DNA from: JBMNMU01 sp050953505 | GTDB lineage: Bacteria > Bacillota > Clostridia > Peptostreptococcales > Anaerovoracaceae | DNA: 64,000 nucleotides | NCBI GenBank assembly: GCA_050953505.1 | Contig: JBMNMU010000001.1 | Location: forward strand, 2,575,876 to 2,639,875 | Reading direction: 5' to 3' | Part shown: in pieces, positions 1 to 9,100 of the stretch | How the letters are laid out: each line of letters starts with the position of its first letter | Position numbering within the stretch: the stretch's first letter is position 1 | Program-made: the position numbers and the translations under genes | The notes under the pieces: generated by a model | The model's database searches: none | Told to the model about the DNA's origin: nothing | Seen by the model: only the letters and a program-made list of their open reading frames with translations

Positions 1-72
1 AAAAACTGTTTCAAGCTCTTGATAATCCAGGGTGCTTTCGGCTAAAATTCTTAAATCCTTAGCTGTATACAT
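1..72 (-). CDS. N-terminal fragment of an unidentified protein (runs off the left edge)
   Basis: On the minus strand an ATG at 70-72 is preceded by a good ribosome binding site (TGGAGG, about 6 nt upstream) and opens a frame that stays open to base 1. It encodes 24 residues beginning MYTAKDLRILAES and rich in Glu and Leu. The fragment is too short to assign a family. The strong ribosome binding site is the main reason to call it a gene start. Confidence 0.5.
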   Translation of the reverse strand, partial: MYTAKDLRILAESTLDYQELETVF

Positions 73-568
73 ATATACCTCCATTCCGCAATTTCACTAA
101 TTGCTATAAGGGACGATAGTTGTACAACGCAAAAATTACCATAAGGACGATTTTGTAGCTATGAAAGAGTATTTCAATAGTAAAAATAATTGCCGATAAG
201 TGCATATTTCCTTGATCATAATTATCACTCTAAGGGATCAATTACTCACTATTATTTTATACCATATTGGGCAAATAAACAACCGGACGGAGGGATTTTA
301 TGGGCCGGGGCAAGCTAAGTTGTCTAGACTGCGCTGATGGCTGAAGGCTAGTTCAGAGGCGACCGGGCCAAGTTTAGACTAGATTTGACTACAAGTTTTT
401 TTGTAAACTGCAGGTGTGTCCAGATCTGAATTTCAACTACTTAAATCAGTAGTGGGGTTGGGGCTGGCTGTGTGGCTATGATTGCGACAAGAGAATTTTA
501 TAGACTGAGACGGTAAGTGCACAAGCCGGTTAGTCTAGGCCTATCACTGACCCTACACGGAGTAGGCA

Positions 569-673
569 ATGGATGATTCGAAAGCTGAGGCTAGTTTGCA
601 AAAAAATGAAGAAGCGCATGAGCTCTTGCTCAAACGCCTCCTCTGTTACAGGATCGAAAATATGGCTAATTAG
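569..673 (+). CDS. possible 34-aa charged small protein
   Basis: A short frame starts at ATG 569 behind CGGAGTAGGCA, which can act as a ribosome binding site, and ends at TAG 671-673. The product begins MDDSKAEASLQKNEEAHELL and is mostly helical and charged. No family is recognised. It lies in an otherwise gene-poor stretch (73-688) where I see nothing else, so this is a tentative call. Confidence 0.25.
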   Translation: MDDSKAEASLQKNEEAHELLLKRLLCYRIENMAN

Positions 674-688
674 TTGACAAATGAGTAC

Positions 689-835
689 CTACGGTAATGG
701 CGCATCATTAATGGGCTTTCTCTTTTTTCTTTTGCCCTCCGCCTTATTTTTATCTAGCTCGATTTCAAATGGATAAGCGGTATTAGCGCTTTTTAAAGTG
801 TCAGGTTCTACATCTTTTGTCTTCTTGCTTTCCAT
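689..835 (-). CDS. small lysine-rich protein, 48 aa
   Basis: Minus-strand frame of 48 codons. The start is placed at ATG 833-835 because AAGGAGGCGAC lies directly upstream; a longer reading from 901 would place this ribosome binding site inside the gene. The product starts MESKKTKDVEP and ends in a very basic tail, GKRKKRKPINDAPLP. It has no signal peptide or membrane segment. The KxKP[IV]ND tail and the xSKK start resemble the other minus-strand small protein at 3646-3756, so the two may be diverged paralogues. Function unknown; a small DNA- or spore-associated role would be speculation. Confidence 0.55.
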   Translation of the reverse strand: MESKKTKDVEPDTLKSANTAYPFEIELDKNKAEGKRKKRKPINDAPLP

Positions 836-1098
836 AATTGTCGCCTCCTTGTTCATATGATTTGCAAAAATAAAAATATTAATCCAGTTAAATAATTCCA
901 ATTTAAAATATTTCGATTCCGCGCTGAAAGTTCAATTACTTCTGTTGGCTCTCAGGCTTGACTTTACAACATCCTTCTCAAATCAGTTTGTTGTATACAT
1001 AAATAATTTCTTTTAGCTTACATAAATTTGTTATGAACTTAATATGCTAACTGTGGGCTTATTTTTAGGCAAATAAATGATGAAAAGGAGAGGCATGC

Positions 1099-1349
1099 AT
1101 GGAAAGAATACGTTATAGTGATTTAAAGAAAATCATGAATGGGAAATTCATTACAATGACTTAGATGGCTACATCGAGTATGCGGAAAAAAAGATTAAAC
1201 GAATGAAACCATTTATGGAGGAATGTGCAAGAACATCGGCAAAAACAGAATTGGCTAAACAGGTTGTAACTGAGTTCAAGAAGGAATACAGGGAAATTGA
1301 ATCATTCTTGAGGTGGAGCACTGAAAAGGATATGGCACTCATCAGTTAA
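1099..1349 (+). pseudogene. small gene of about 83 codons broken by a frameshift
   Basis: ATG 1099 follows a good ribosome binding site (AAAAGGAGAGGC) and reads MERIRYSDLKKIMNGK, then meets a stop at TAG 1162-1164. The -1 frame, entered around 1146, continues without a stop to TAA 1347-1349 and gives a coherent charged helical protein (IHYNDLDGYIEYAEKK... ending DMALIS). One base inserted or lost near the GGGAAA run at 1141-1146 explains both halves. A canonical slippery heptamer is not in phase there, so decay or a sequencing error is likelier than programmed frameshifting. Family not recognised. Confidence 0.5.
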
Positions 1350-1681
1350 CAAGCCAGTGAAAATTAGCGAGTGGACAATTTTTGTTTATCTAAATAAGCA
1401 TATTTTTTCAGTTCCGCTGGTAAAAACACATCATGTTTTCGCTGAATAGAAAAAATACAAAATTTTATGTATAGATTGTTAAGATCGTGTGGGAAATCTA
1501 CAGCTGAGATACGCCGGGATTCCCACATTTTTTAGTTTTTGTGAATATGTAGAAATGGCTAACACAATTATTAAATCTAACATCATTTAAATATGGAATT
1601 AATATCAATTTGGGAAAAACCATTGACAAAACTGTTAAAATCTCAGATAATATTGAAGTAACATTAAAAATAAAACATTGC

Positions 1682-1757
1682 GGGCCTATAGCGCAGCTGG
1701 GAGCGCGCTTGACTGGCAGTCAAGAGGTCAGGAGTTCGATCCTCCTTAGGTCCACCA
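1682..1757 (+). tRNA. tRNA-Ala (anticodon GGC)
   Basis: Full cloverleaf of 76 nt including an encoded CCA. The acceptor stem is GGGCCTA/TAGGTCC with one G-T pair. The anticodon stem CTTGA/TCAAG encloses the loop CTGGCAG, so the anticodon is GGC at 1715-1717 and reads GCC/GCU alanine codons. The T-loop GTTCGAT is standard. A terminator follows 3 nt later, which suggests a single-tRNA transcript. Confidence 0.95.
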
Positions 1758-1760
1758 ATA

Positions 1761-1791
1761 AAAAATAGCAGATGCGCTCTGCTATTTTTTT
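1761..1791 (+). terminator. Rho-independent terminator of the tRNA-Ala gene
   Basis: AAAAATAGCAGA pairs with TCTGCTATTTTT around a TGCGC loop and runs into a T tract. It begins 3 nt after the tRNA CCA end. Confidence 0.85.
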
Positions 1792-1928
1792 ATGGAAAGT
1801 TCTTTTTTATCAACAACTAATTTACAGGGAGATTTACTTCAAAGTAAACATCTTATAAACCAATATGGTGTATACTATTCAGAGTTTGCAATCATAATCG
1901 TAGATCGATTTTTGTTATAGGAGTTAGT

Positions 1929-2084
1929 ATGAATACAGAATTTTATGTTGGATGGGGAACCTTAGCACTGATTAATGCAGGACTTGCTCAAGGTAAAAAC
2001 AGATCTGGTCTTAATTGGTTTCTACTGTCTTTGCTCTTAGGCCCAATAGCAACCTTATGTCTAGTTATATGTGCTAAAAAATAA
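1929..2084 (+). CDS. small membrane protein, 51 aa
   Basis: ATG 1929 lies behind TAGGAGTTAGT. The 51-residue product has an N-terminal hydrophobic stretch (YVGWGTLALINAGLA), the turn QGKNRSGLNW and a second hydrophobic helix (FLLSLLLGPIATLCLVIC) ending in KK. The pattern of a GKxRSxxxWFLLxLLxGP core is common in small two-helix membrane proteins of unknown function. The lipoprotein gene downstream follows after 118 nt and is probably separately transcribed. Confidence 0.6.
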   Translation: MNTEFYVGWGTLALINAGLAQGKNRSGLNWFLLSLLLGPIATLCLVICAKK

Positions 2085-2202
2085 AGGTTTATAGGCACAT
2101 ATTTTATTTCCATATTTCCATACTGTAATATGAAAAATTTTAAATGCACAAAGGCTAATAAATACAAATACAAACCTTCAATTTGGAGTGATACATAATA
2201 AA

Positions 2203-3444
2203 ATGAAACTTATAAAAACAAGGATAAAAAAATATATATACATATCTCTTATTTTGTCACTATTTATTCTTTCTGCGTGTAGTGTCAACACTTCTTCTGA
2301 CGGCCTTGCGCCAGACTCACTTGACAAAACTACTCCCCAGGATGGACCGGCACAAAATGATGCATTTCCTCCGGGCGCTAAGAGATCTGAGGCCGAAGAA
2401 TTGCTTGAAAGCATGGAGCTGAAAGAAAAAATTGGACAACTCTTCATTGTACGGCCAGAGGCTTTGCATATAAATCCCTTAAATAAGCCAGCGGGGCAAA
2501 CAGAAACACCAGCAAATAACCTGGAAAATGAACCCTTAAAAACCTATCCCGTAGGCGGGATAGCGCTATTCGGAGAAGATATTTCAACGCCGGAGCAATT
2601 AACAGATTTTATCAAAGACATACAACGGCAAAGCAAGATTCCTCTATTCATTGGTATTGATGAAGAAGGCGGAAGTGTTTCCAGGATTGGGAGCTCGCCT
2701 GAATTTGACGTTCCCAGATATGAAAGTATGGGCAAAATTGGAGAAAGCGGAGACCCTGAAAATGCATATCATGCTGGGGTGGCTATAGGAACGTATTTAG
2801 CCCAGTATGGTATTAATTTGAACTTTGCCCCTGTTGCGGATATCAACACAAACCCTGAAAACATAGTAATCGGAGATCGTTCTTTCGGGGATGACCCTGA
2901 TCTAGTTGCACAAATGGTGTTGTCGAATATTTCTGGACTTCAAGAATCAGAGGTCATGAGTTGTGTGAAGCATTTTCCTGGACACGGGGATACAAAAGGG
3001 GACACCCATGATGGATATGTATCTATTGAAAAGACCTGGGAGGAATTAAAGGAGCAGGAATTAATTCCGTTTATAGCATCTTTACATACAACAGACATGG
3101 TGATGATTTCTCACATAACGGCTCCCAATATTACAAAGGATCAGCTCCCGGCGTCATTGTCTGCAGAGATGATTGATGGAAAGCTTCGGAAAAGCCTTGG
3201 TTATAAAGGGGTGGTCATTACAGATGCTATGGAAATGGGTGCCATTACACAAGAATATTCTTCTTCAGAAAGTGCTGTTAAAGCCATTTTGGCCGGAAAC
3301 GATATTATTTTAATGCCTGGGGATTTTGAGGAAGCCTTTGAAGGGATTCATAGGGCTGTAGAAAATGGGATCATAAGTGAAAAAAGAATTGATGAAAGTG
3401 TACGGAGGATTTTAGAACTAAAGGAAAAATATGATTTACTGTGA
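2203..3444 (+). CDS. nagZ: beta-N-acetylhexosaminidase-type glycoside hydrolase family 3 lipoprotein
   Basis: A 413-aa protein. Residues 1-22 form a lipoprotein signal (basic start, hydrophobic core, lipobox LSAC), so it should be attached to the outer face of the membrane. The catalytic domain carries the NagZ signatures: KHFPGHGDTKGDTHDG with the dyad His and Asp of the acid/base loop, and ITDAMEM with the predicted nucleophile Asp. It lacks the C-terminal sandwich domain found in longer GH3 enzymes. The family removes N-acetylglucosamine from muropeptides in cell wall turnover. I chose ATG 2203; a GTG at 2188 is possible, but it overlaps the ribosome binding site and adds residues before the signal peptide. 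Confidence 0.88.
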   Translation: MKLIKTRIKKYIYISLILSLFILSACSVNTSSDGLAPDSLDKTTPQDGPAQNDAFPPGAKRSEAEELLESMELKEKIGQLFIVRPEALHINPLNKPAGQTETPANNLENEPLKTYPVGGIALFGEDISTPEQLTDFIKDIQRQSKIPLFIGIDEEGGSVSRIGSSPEFDVPRYESMGKIGESGDPENAYHAGVAIGTYLAQYGINLNFAPVADINTNPENIVIGDRSFGDDPDLVAQMVLSNISGLQESEVMSCVKHFPGHGDTKGDTHDGYVSIEKTWEELKEQELIPFIASLHTTDMVMISHITAPNITKDQLPASLSAEMIDGKLRKSLGYKGVVITDAMEMGAITQEYSSSESAVKAILAGNDIILMPGDFEEAFEGIHRAVENGIISEKRIDESVRRILELKEKYDLL

Positions 3445-3505
3445 ATGAACAGATAAGTGGAATGGATTGCAAACCGTAGAATCCAGTTCCTTTGGTAGTA
3501 AAATA

Positions 3506-3614
3506 GGGTAAAGTATCTTCAAGGCATAATGGAAAACATTAACCAATTCCAATGAGCAGCCTTGCAAGGTCATGCTCATAACAATTGGCGTGTTATCTGA
3601 AAATACTTTACCCC
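3506..3614. repeat. MITE-like element or structured RNA with nested inverted repeats
   Basis: The ends are inverted copies (GGGTAAAGTATCTTC at 3506-3520 against GAAAATACTTTACCCC at 3599-3614). Inside, CCAATT (3543-3548) pairs with AATTGG (3583-3588), ATGAGCA (3552-3558) with TGCTCAT (3573-3579), and the apex CCTTGCAAGG is itself a palindrome. There is no open frame. The form fits a non-autonomous miniature inverted-repeat element, but no target duplication is visible. Just upstream (3457-3492) GGAATGGATT and GAATCCAGTTCC form another hairpin. Confidence 0.45.
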
Positions 3615-3645
3615 TCTGAGGGAAGAGATTTTAAATTCTATAGGT

Positions 3646-3756
3646 CTACTGTTCGTTGTCATCATTCACTGGCTTTTTCTTGTCCTTTTGCTTCTTAGTG
3701 CTTTTTTCAACAGAGATGTTTATTGCATCTGGTTTTCTATTCTTTTTACTTGACAT
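3646..3756 (-). CDS. small lysine-rich protein, 36 aa
   Basis: Minus-strand frame with a near-perfect ribosome binding site (AAGGAGGTGATATA) just before ATG 3754-3756. The product begins MSSKKNRKPDAINISVEK and ends KKKPVNDDNEQ. It is 36 residues long, highly basic in the middle and acidic at the end, with no hydrophobic segment. The similarity of its start and KKxKP[IV]ND motif to the 689-835 protein suggests a small family present at least twice in this genome. Function unknown. Confidence 0.65.
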   Translation of the reverse strand: MSSKKNRKPDAINISVEKSTKKQKDKKKPVNDDNEQ

Positions 3757-3975
3757 TATATCACCTCCTTGATTAGGGCTTTATAAGCGACTGGAAAATT
3801 AATTTCGCCCCAACATATAGGATTTACCAAAATTAAAATAAAATACAATTAAATAATAATTCTACTTCCCGACTAACTCATATAGAACGAGTATTATTCT
3901 CTTGGATTCTGTAAGAGCTTGCACGACTCATTTATACTAAAAGAATGGGATTCGTTCTGTCGGGAGGTGTCGTAA

Positions 3976-4305
3976 ATGAATCTAAAAGCTATAGGAAAAC
4001 GAATTAAACAAGCCAGAGAAGCAAAAGGATTGACGCAAGCGTTGTTGGCTGAGAAAGTTAACCTTAGTACATCCCATATGAGCGCTATTGAAAGAGGAGT
4101 TAAACAACCTAAGCTAGATACTTTTATTGAAATTTTAAATGTACTCCAGGTTGACGCTAATTCTATTTTGACTGATGTTTTGGCAGTATCAAATGAAATT
4201 GTATCCTCCCAATTATCAATCAAAATGTCTGAGCTTCCGAAGGATCAACAGAGGAAAACCTTACGGGTGCTAGAGACATTGATTCGAGAAACAAGCGATG
4301 ATTAG
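3976..4305 (+). CDS. XRE/Cro-type transcriptional regulator, 109 aa
   Basis: ATG 3976 follows GGGAGGTGTCGTAA. Residues about 6-60 form a lambda-Cro/XRE helix-turn-helix (IGKRIKQAREAKGLTQALLA...STSHMSAIERGVKQP). The C-terminal 45 residues are a predicted helical extension ending in ETLIRETSDD, a layout common in single-domain clostridial regulators with a dimerisation tail. It is monocistronic, with a terminator 19 nt after the stop. The targets are not evident; autoregulation is usual for the family but no operator stands out. Confidence 0.85.
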   Translation: MNLKAIGKRIKQAREAKGLTQALLAEKVNLSTSHMSAIERGVKQPKLDTFIEILNVLQVDANSILTDVLAVSNEIVSSQLSIKMSELPKDQQRKTLRVLETLIRETSDD

Positions 4306-4323
4306 TTATGAAAATTAATTTGG

Positions 4324-4354
4324 AGAGCCGTAAAAAAGCGGTTCTTTTTCTTTT
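4324..4354 (+). terminator. Rho-independent terminator after the XRE gene
   Basis: AGAGCCG (4324-4330) pairs with CGGTTCT (4339-4345, one G-T pair) and is followed by a run of T residues. Confidence 0.75.
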
Positions 4355-4476
4355 AAGAGGGTGTTTTAATTAAAGATAGCAAGTAGCTCTTGAAGAATCA
4401 TTCCCGTTCATGTAGGATTAGTAGACAACATGTCTAAAAAGGCAATCTTATTTAAAGAATGGGAATGGTGTGAGTA

Positions 4477-4650
4477 ATGGAAACAGACTTGCAGTGCATA
4501 GAGGAGTTACATAAAGAAATAGAGATAAAGCGACAAGAGCTTAATCTAATGCTCTATAATATCAACAAATACTATTGTGATTGCATCTTAGAAAAAAGCA
4601 AGGAGCTTGATAAACTAATCATAGAGTATAATAAAATCAAGGAAGGATAA
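4477..4650 (+). CDS. Spo0E-family aspartyl-phosphate phosphatase, 57 aa
   Basis: A 57-codon frame whose product is almost entirely helical and carries the Spo0E-family signature SKELDKLIIEYNK (S-x-x-LD-x-LI-x-x-Y) near residues 41-53. Family members are 50-85 aa helical hairpins that remove phosphate from Spo0A~P and so delay sporulation. That activity is inferred here from the motif. Three cysteines (two in YYCDC) are unusual for the family. The start ATG 4477 has only a modest ribosome binding site (GGTGTGAG). A terminator follows 145 nt downstream, with no other gene between. Confidence 0.72.
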   Translation: METDLQCIEELHKEIEIKRQELNLMLYNINKYYCDCILEKSKELDKLIIEYNKIKEG

Positions 4651-4794
4651 GCGGGAAAAGGTGCCTCAGGTAACCAGTGTCACAGGACGAGCGGTGCAGA
4701 TAACCAGTGTCAGATACCACGATAACGGTGCCACAAGTGGCGGTTCTGCCATAGAACAGATGACATCAACCAGCAATATTAATTTGTATACCCT

Positions 4795-4833
4795 CCCTAA
4801 GGAACAGAAACAGGTGTTCTTTAGGGCCTTTTT
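4795..4833 (+). terminator. Rho-independent terminator after the Spo0E-like gene
   Basis: CCCTAAGGAACA (4795-4806) pairs with TGTTCTTTAGGG (4815-4826) and is followed by CCTTTTTAT. The stretch before it (4651-4790) is non-coding and holds two copies of AACCAGTGTCA. Confidence 0.85.
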
Positions 4834-4904
4834 ATGTTAAAATTGATTTAATATCTGACACACCAATTCCCCATGACACTAAACCCAAAATGAAGGAGGA
4901 CAAT

Positions 4905-6140
4905 ATGAAGCTGCTTCACTTGGCGGACCTGCACATTGGAAAGCGGGTCAACGAATTCAGCATGATTCCGGATCAAAAATACATACTGGAGCAAATCCTA
5001 AAAATAACAAAAGAAGAAAAGCCGGATGCCATCCTTATTGCCGGGGATGTCTATGATAAAAGCCAACCCTCTGCTGAGGCTGTGGAGCTGCTTGATGGAT
5101 TCCTTACAAGGCTGACAGCAATGGGCCAGCCTATTTTTATAATCAGCGGCAACCATGACTCACCGGAACGTTTAAGCTTTGGGCGTAAAATTATGGAGAA
5201 AACCGGTCTCCATATCGCTGGTACCTTTGATGGTAGCATGCAAAAGGTAAGCCTGGAAGATGCTCATGGCCCGGTTCACATTTATATGCTACCATTCTTG
5301 AAGCCTGCCATGGTGAGGCCATTTTTTGAGGAGGAAATAGAATCTTACGATCAAGCAGTAGCTGCCGTTATTTCTGCAGCGAATATCAATTCAAAGGAAC
5401 GTAATGTTCTCATTGCCCACCAATTCGTAGTGAGTGGAGCATTGCAGCCGGAACGCTCTGAGTCTGAAGCACTGTCAGTAGGCGGACTAGATAGCGTAGA
5501 TGCATCTAATTTCTCTAACTTTGATTATGTAGCCTTAGGGCACCTTCATAGAGCCCAAAGAATGGGTCGAGATACCCTTCGGTATGCAGGGTCTCCTTTG
5601 AAATATTCCTTTTCTGAGGTCCTACACAAAAAATCCGCAACCTTCATAGAGCTTGGGGCAAAAGGGGAAGAAATTGCTATACATGAATTACCGCTAGAAC
5701 CCCTCAGAGACCTTCGTGAAATCAAAGGCCCCATTAAAGAATTAATTCGCGTTGGCCGAGAGGAAGGGCTAGGAACAGCTGAATCCTCATCAGAAGTGCA
5801 ATCAGAAGAAGGACAAGGAGGGGAACTGCAAGATGAGCCAAACCAAGAAAGGGCGTCACAGGATTACATTCGTGCAATCCTTACAGACGAGGAAGAAATC
5901 TACGATGCTCTTGGACAACTGCGCCAGGTCTATCCTAATTTAATGGCGTTGGAGCTTGAAAACAGCAGAACCATTCAGCAGAATACTACCTCGCTGGCCG
6001 CTTCCGGGGATATGGCAGCCAAAAGCCCCCTAGAATTATTCGCAGAATTCTATGAAGAACAGAATAACAACGAACTAACTCCGGAACAGAGGCTGATAAT
6101 GGAAGAAATCCTTCAACAGGCGGGAGGTGCTGAAGAATGA
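4905..6140 (+). CDS. sbcD: exonuclease subunit SbcD (Mre11-type nuclease)
   Basis: A 411-aa Mn-dependent nuclease subunit of the SbcCD complex, which opens hairpins and cleans protein-blocked DNA ends. The calcineurin-type phosphoesterase motifs are present in order: DLHIG, GDVYD, GNHD, and GHLH near residues 205-210. The C-terminal region contains an acidic Glu/Gln-rich stretch (about residues 285-325) before the SbcC-binding end. I placed the start at ATG 4905, directly behind AAGGAGGA; an in-frame ATG at 4890 lies upstream of that site. The stop overlaps the sbcC start by ATGA, so the two subunits are translationally coupled. An SbcCD complex matters in a genome this rich in palindromes. 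Confidence 0.93.
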   Translation: MKLLHLADLHIGKRVNEFSMIPDQKYILEQILKITKEEKPDAILIAGDVYDKSQPSAEAVELLDGFLTRLTAMGQPIFIISGNHDSPERLSFGRKIMEKTGLHIAGTFDGSMQKVSLEDAHGPVHIYMLPFLKPAMVRPFFEEEIESYDQAVAAVISAANINSKERNVLIAHQFVVSGALQPERSESEALSVGGLDSVDASNFSNFDYVALGHLHRAQRMGRDTLRYAGSPLKYSFSEVLHKKSATFIELGAKGEEIAIHELPLEPLRDLREIKGPIKELIRVGREEGLGTAESSSEVQSEEGQGGELQDEPNQERASQDYIRAILTDEEEIYDALGQLRQVYPNLMALELENSRTIQQNTTSLAASGDMAAKSPLELFAEFYEEQNNNELTPEQRLIMEEILQQAGGAEE

Positions 6141-9100
6141 AACCATTGAAAATAGTAATGAGTGCCTTTTGCTCTTATGCCGGCAAGACAGAGCTTGACC
6201 TTACGGAACTTGGGGGCCAAGGAATATTTCTTATAACTGGTGATACCGGCGCTGGAAAAACCACTATTTTTGACGCCATTGCCTTTGCTTTATTTGGTGA
6301 AGCTAGTGGCAGCATCAGAACTGCGGAAACCCTTCGCAGTGACTTTGCGTCACCTGAAACGGAAACCTGTGTCCAGCTGACTTTTATACATAAAAACAAA
6401 ACTTACTTAATAAAACGGAATCCCGGCTATGAACGCCCTAAAAAGAGAGGGGATGGATTTACTCAAGAAAACGCCGATGCTACCTTACAGCTCCCTGATG
6501 GAACCATTATAAGTGGTTATCGTGATGTGACGAATAAGGTTGTTGATTTACTAGGGATCAATTATGGGCAGTTTAAGCAAATCGCTATGATTGCCCAGGG
6601 AGAATTCCTTCAACTTCTACATGCGGATAGTAAAGAACGAGGAGATATTTTCAGGCGTGTATTTAACACTAGCCTTTACCAATCCGTCCAACGCTTGCTA
6701 AAAGAAAAGGAGCGGGAATGGAAGAAAAAATGTGAAAAAATCGAGGACAGCATCCTTCAATATATATCTGGAATAGCCTGCTCTGATAGCAATCAGGGGC
6801 GTACACTCATTACAAAGATTGGCGAGGCAACTATCCACACAGCAGGGGAAGTATTGGTAGATTTGCAGACCATGATTGAAGAGGATAAGACCCTTGCGGA
6901 TGGATTAAAGGAGCAGTCAAAGAAGCTGGAAAATGAGGTTTCTGCCCAGATTGCAGAAATCACACAAGCCAAATATATTAACCAGGCATTTGCAGATTTA
7001 GCTAACGCAGAGGAAAAACAAAGTAAACTAACTCAGCAGCAAGAGGAACATAATAAACAAAAGCAAATGCTTCAAGATGCAGAAAAAGCCCTTTACACCG
7101 TTGCACCTTTAGAAGCTGCCTATTTGCGAGAGGCAGAAAACGAGAAAAAGTTAACCGAAAGCATCGCTTCCCTAGATCTAGAAATACAAGGACAAATAAA
7201 AGAATTAGAAACCTTGCAGAAGAGATATCAAGGGGAGAAAGAAAAAGAACCAGAACGTGAGAAACTTTCTTTTTCCATTGACAGGCTCACAAAAACCCTT
7301 CCTCAATATGACGCAGCGCAGATTCTTGAAAAAGAACTGGACAAGCTGACAAAGGAGGAGGGCATGTTAAGAGATGTTTTGGAAGAGCTCCGATTAGAAA
7401 GGGAGGGGCTTTCCCAGCAGGAGAAGGATTTAACGGCAGAACTAGAAGAGCTTGCGGACATAGAGACTAAAGTTTTAAGCTGCCAGCAAGAAGGCAAAAA
7501 TCTGAAATCTACAGAATCTAATATTCTCGGCCTACAACAATCCTTATCTAGGCTTGAAAAATTGCAAGGGGAAAGCACCAATCTTCAGGCGGATTATGAG
7601 AAGGCAGAGAAATCTTTTAATGAGACGAATACCGTTTACATGGAAAAGGAAATGGCTTTTTTCCGGGAGCAGGCGGGACGATTGGCCATGACTTTGGAGG
7701 ATGGAGACTCTTGCCCTGTATGTGGATCCAAGGATCACCCTAAAAAAGCGACTTTAGCTGCTGATGCCCCTAGTGAGGCAGAATTAAATGAGTGGAAAGA
7801 AAAAGCCAATCAGGCCAGAGAAAATATGCAGGAAGCCAGCCAGAAGTCTGCAACCAAGCAGACAGCAGTGGATATGGCTAGGTCCCAGTTGCTACAGGAT
7901 GCGAGAGCCTATTTCCCAGAAGTTTTGGCAGAGGATTGGACACCTAGCATCAAAGCCGAAGAGCGGGTGCCGGACATAAAAACCTTTGAACAGGTGCCTA
8001 GCCTAGGAGCAACTGCAGGGGCTTCTGATGCCGCGGGTGCAGAGGTCTCAGCAAGGGTTACAGGTGCTGATGGTGTAGAGGTCTCGGCAGGAGCTACAGA
8101 TAGTGACGGCATAGAACCCCTAGCGAGTTTTTCTGGCACCGGCGGTCCAGTTGATACGAGCGAAAAAATAGAACAGCTATTCAGCCTGATTGAATCTGCT
8201 CTGCTTGAATGCCAGAAACAAAAGAAAGAAAACGAGACGCAATATAAAAAACTAATTGAACAGGAAGAACGGAAGAAACTATGCAGAAATCAACTGGCAA
8301 CAGTTAAAAACCTGCTACAGAAGAATGAAGAAACAAGAGGCCTAGAGGACAAAAAGAGAAATGACATTTTTGCAAATATATCAACCAAGACAGGGGAATT
8401 AAAGACCCTAAAAGCCTCCCTAGAATACGAAGATCGAAAGGAAGCAGAGGCCCTTCTACAAGAATGGTGCCAGCAGCTAACCCATATGAAAGAGGTCTTT
8501 AAGAAGGCAGAAGACGCCTATCATTCCTTAAAAAAGGAATTAGAAGCAAATCAAACCCTTCTCATCCATCAGAGGACTACCTTAAACGATACCGCCCAAG
8601 CCAAAAAACAAGCCCTGGAGGCCTATGAAAAGAAGAGGCTAGAGTGCAATTTTACAAATGAGGAAGCCTACCACGCAGCATTGAAAACGGAAGAAGAAAT
8701 CAAAGGCCTAAGAAAAGCTATCAGCGAGTATGAAAATGAGGTACAAGCTGTCCAGCGGGAGCTTGAGAGGCTTTCCAAAGAAACAGAAAACAAAGAAAAG
8801 CAAGACCTGGAGCTTCTAGAGGATGCAAAAGGAAGATTAGAGGAAGAAAAAAGGCAGATCGATGAATCCTTACGACTAGTGGCAGGGCGTTTGGCAATCA
8901 ATGAGCCTACGGCGAAATCCTTAGACAAAGCTATAACAGATGCCCATGATTATCAGCAGGAATATCTTCTAGTTAGCAATCTTTCAAAAACGGCCAACGG
9001 CGAGCTTGTGGGTAAGCAAAAGCTGCCCTTTGAGCAATATGTGCAGGCCTCTTACTTTAATCAAATCTTAATAGAAGCAAATAAGCGGCTTAAGATTATG

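Noticed and set aside
1099..1164. Programmed -1 frameshift at GGGAAAT
   Set aside because: The heptamer is not in the phase needed for a slippery site and no downstream stimulatory structure is evident.
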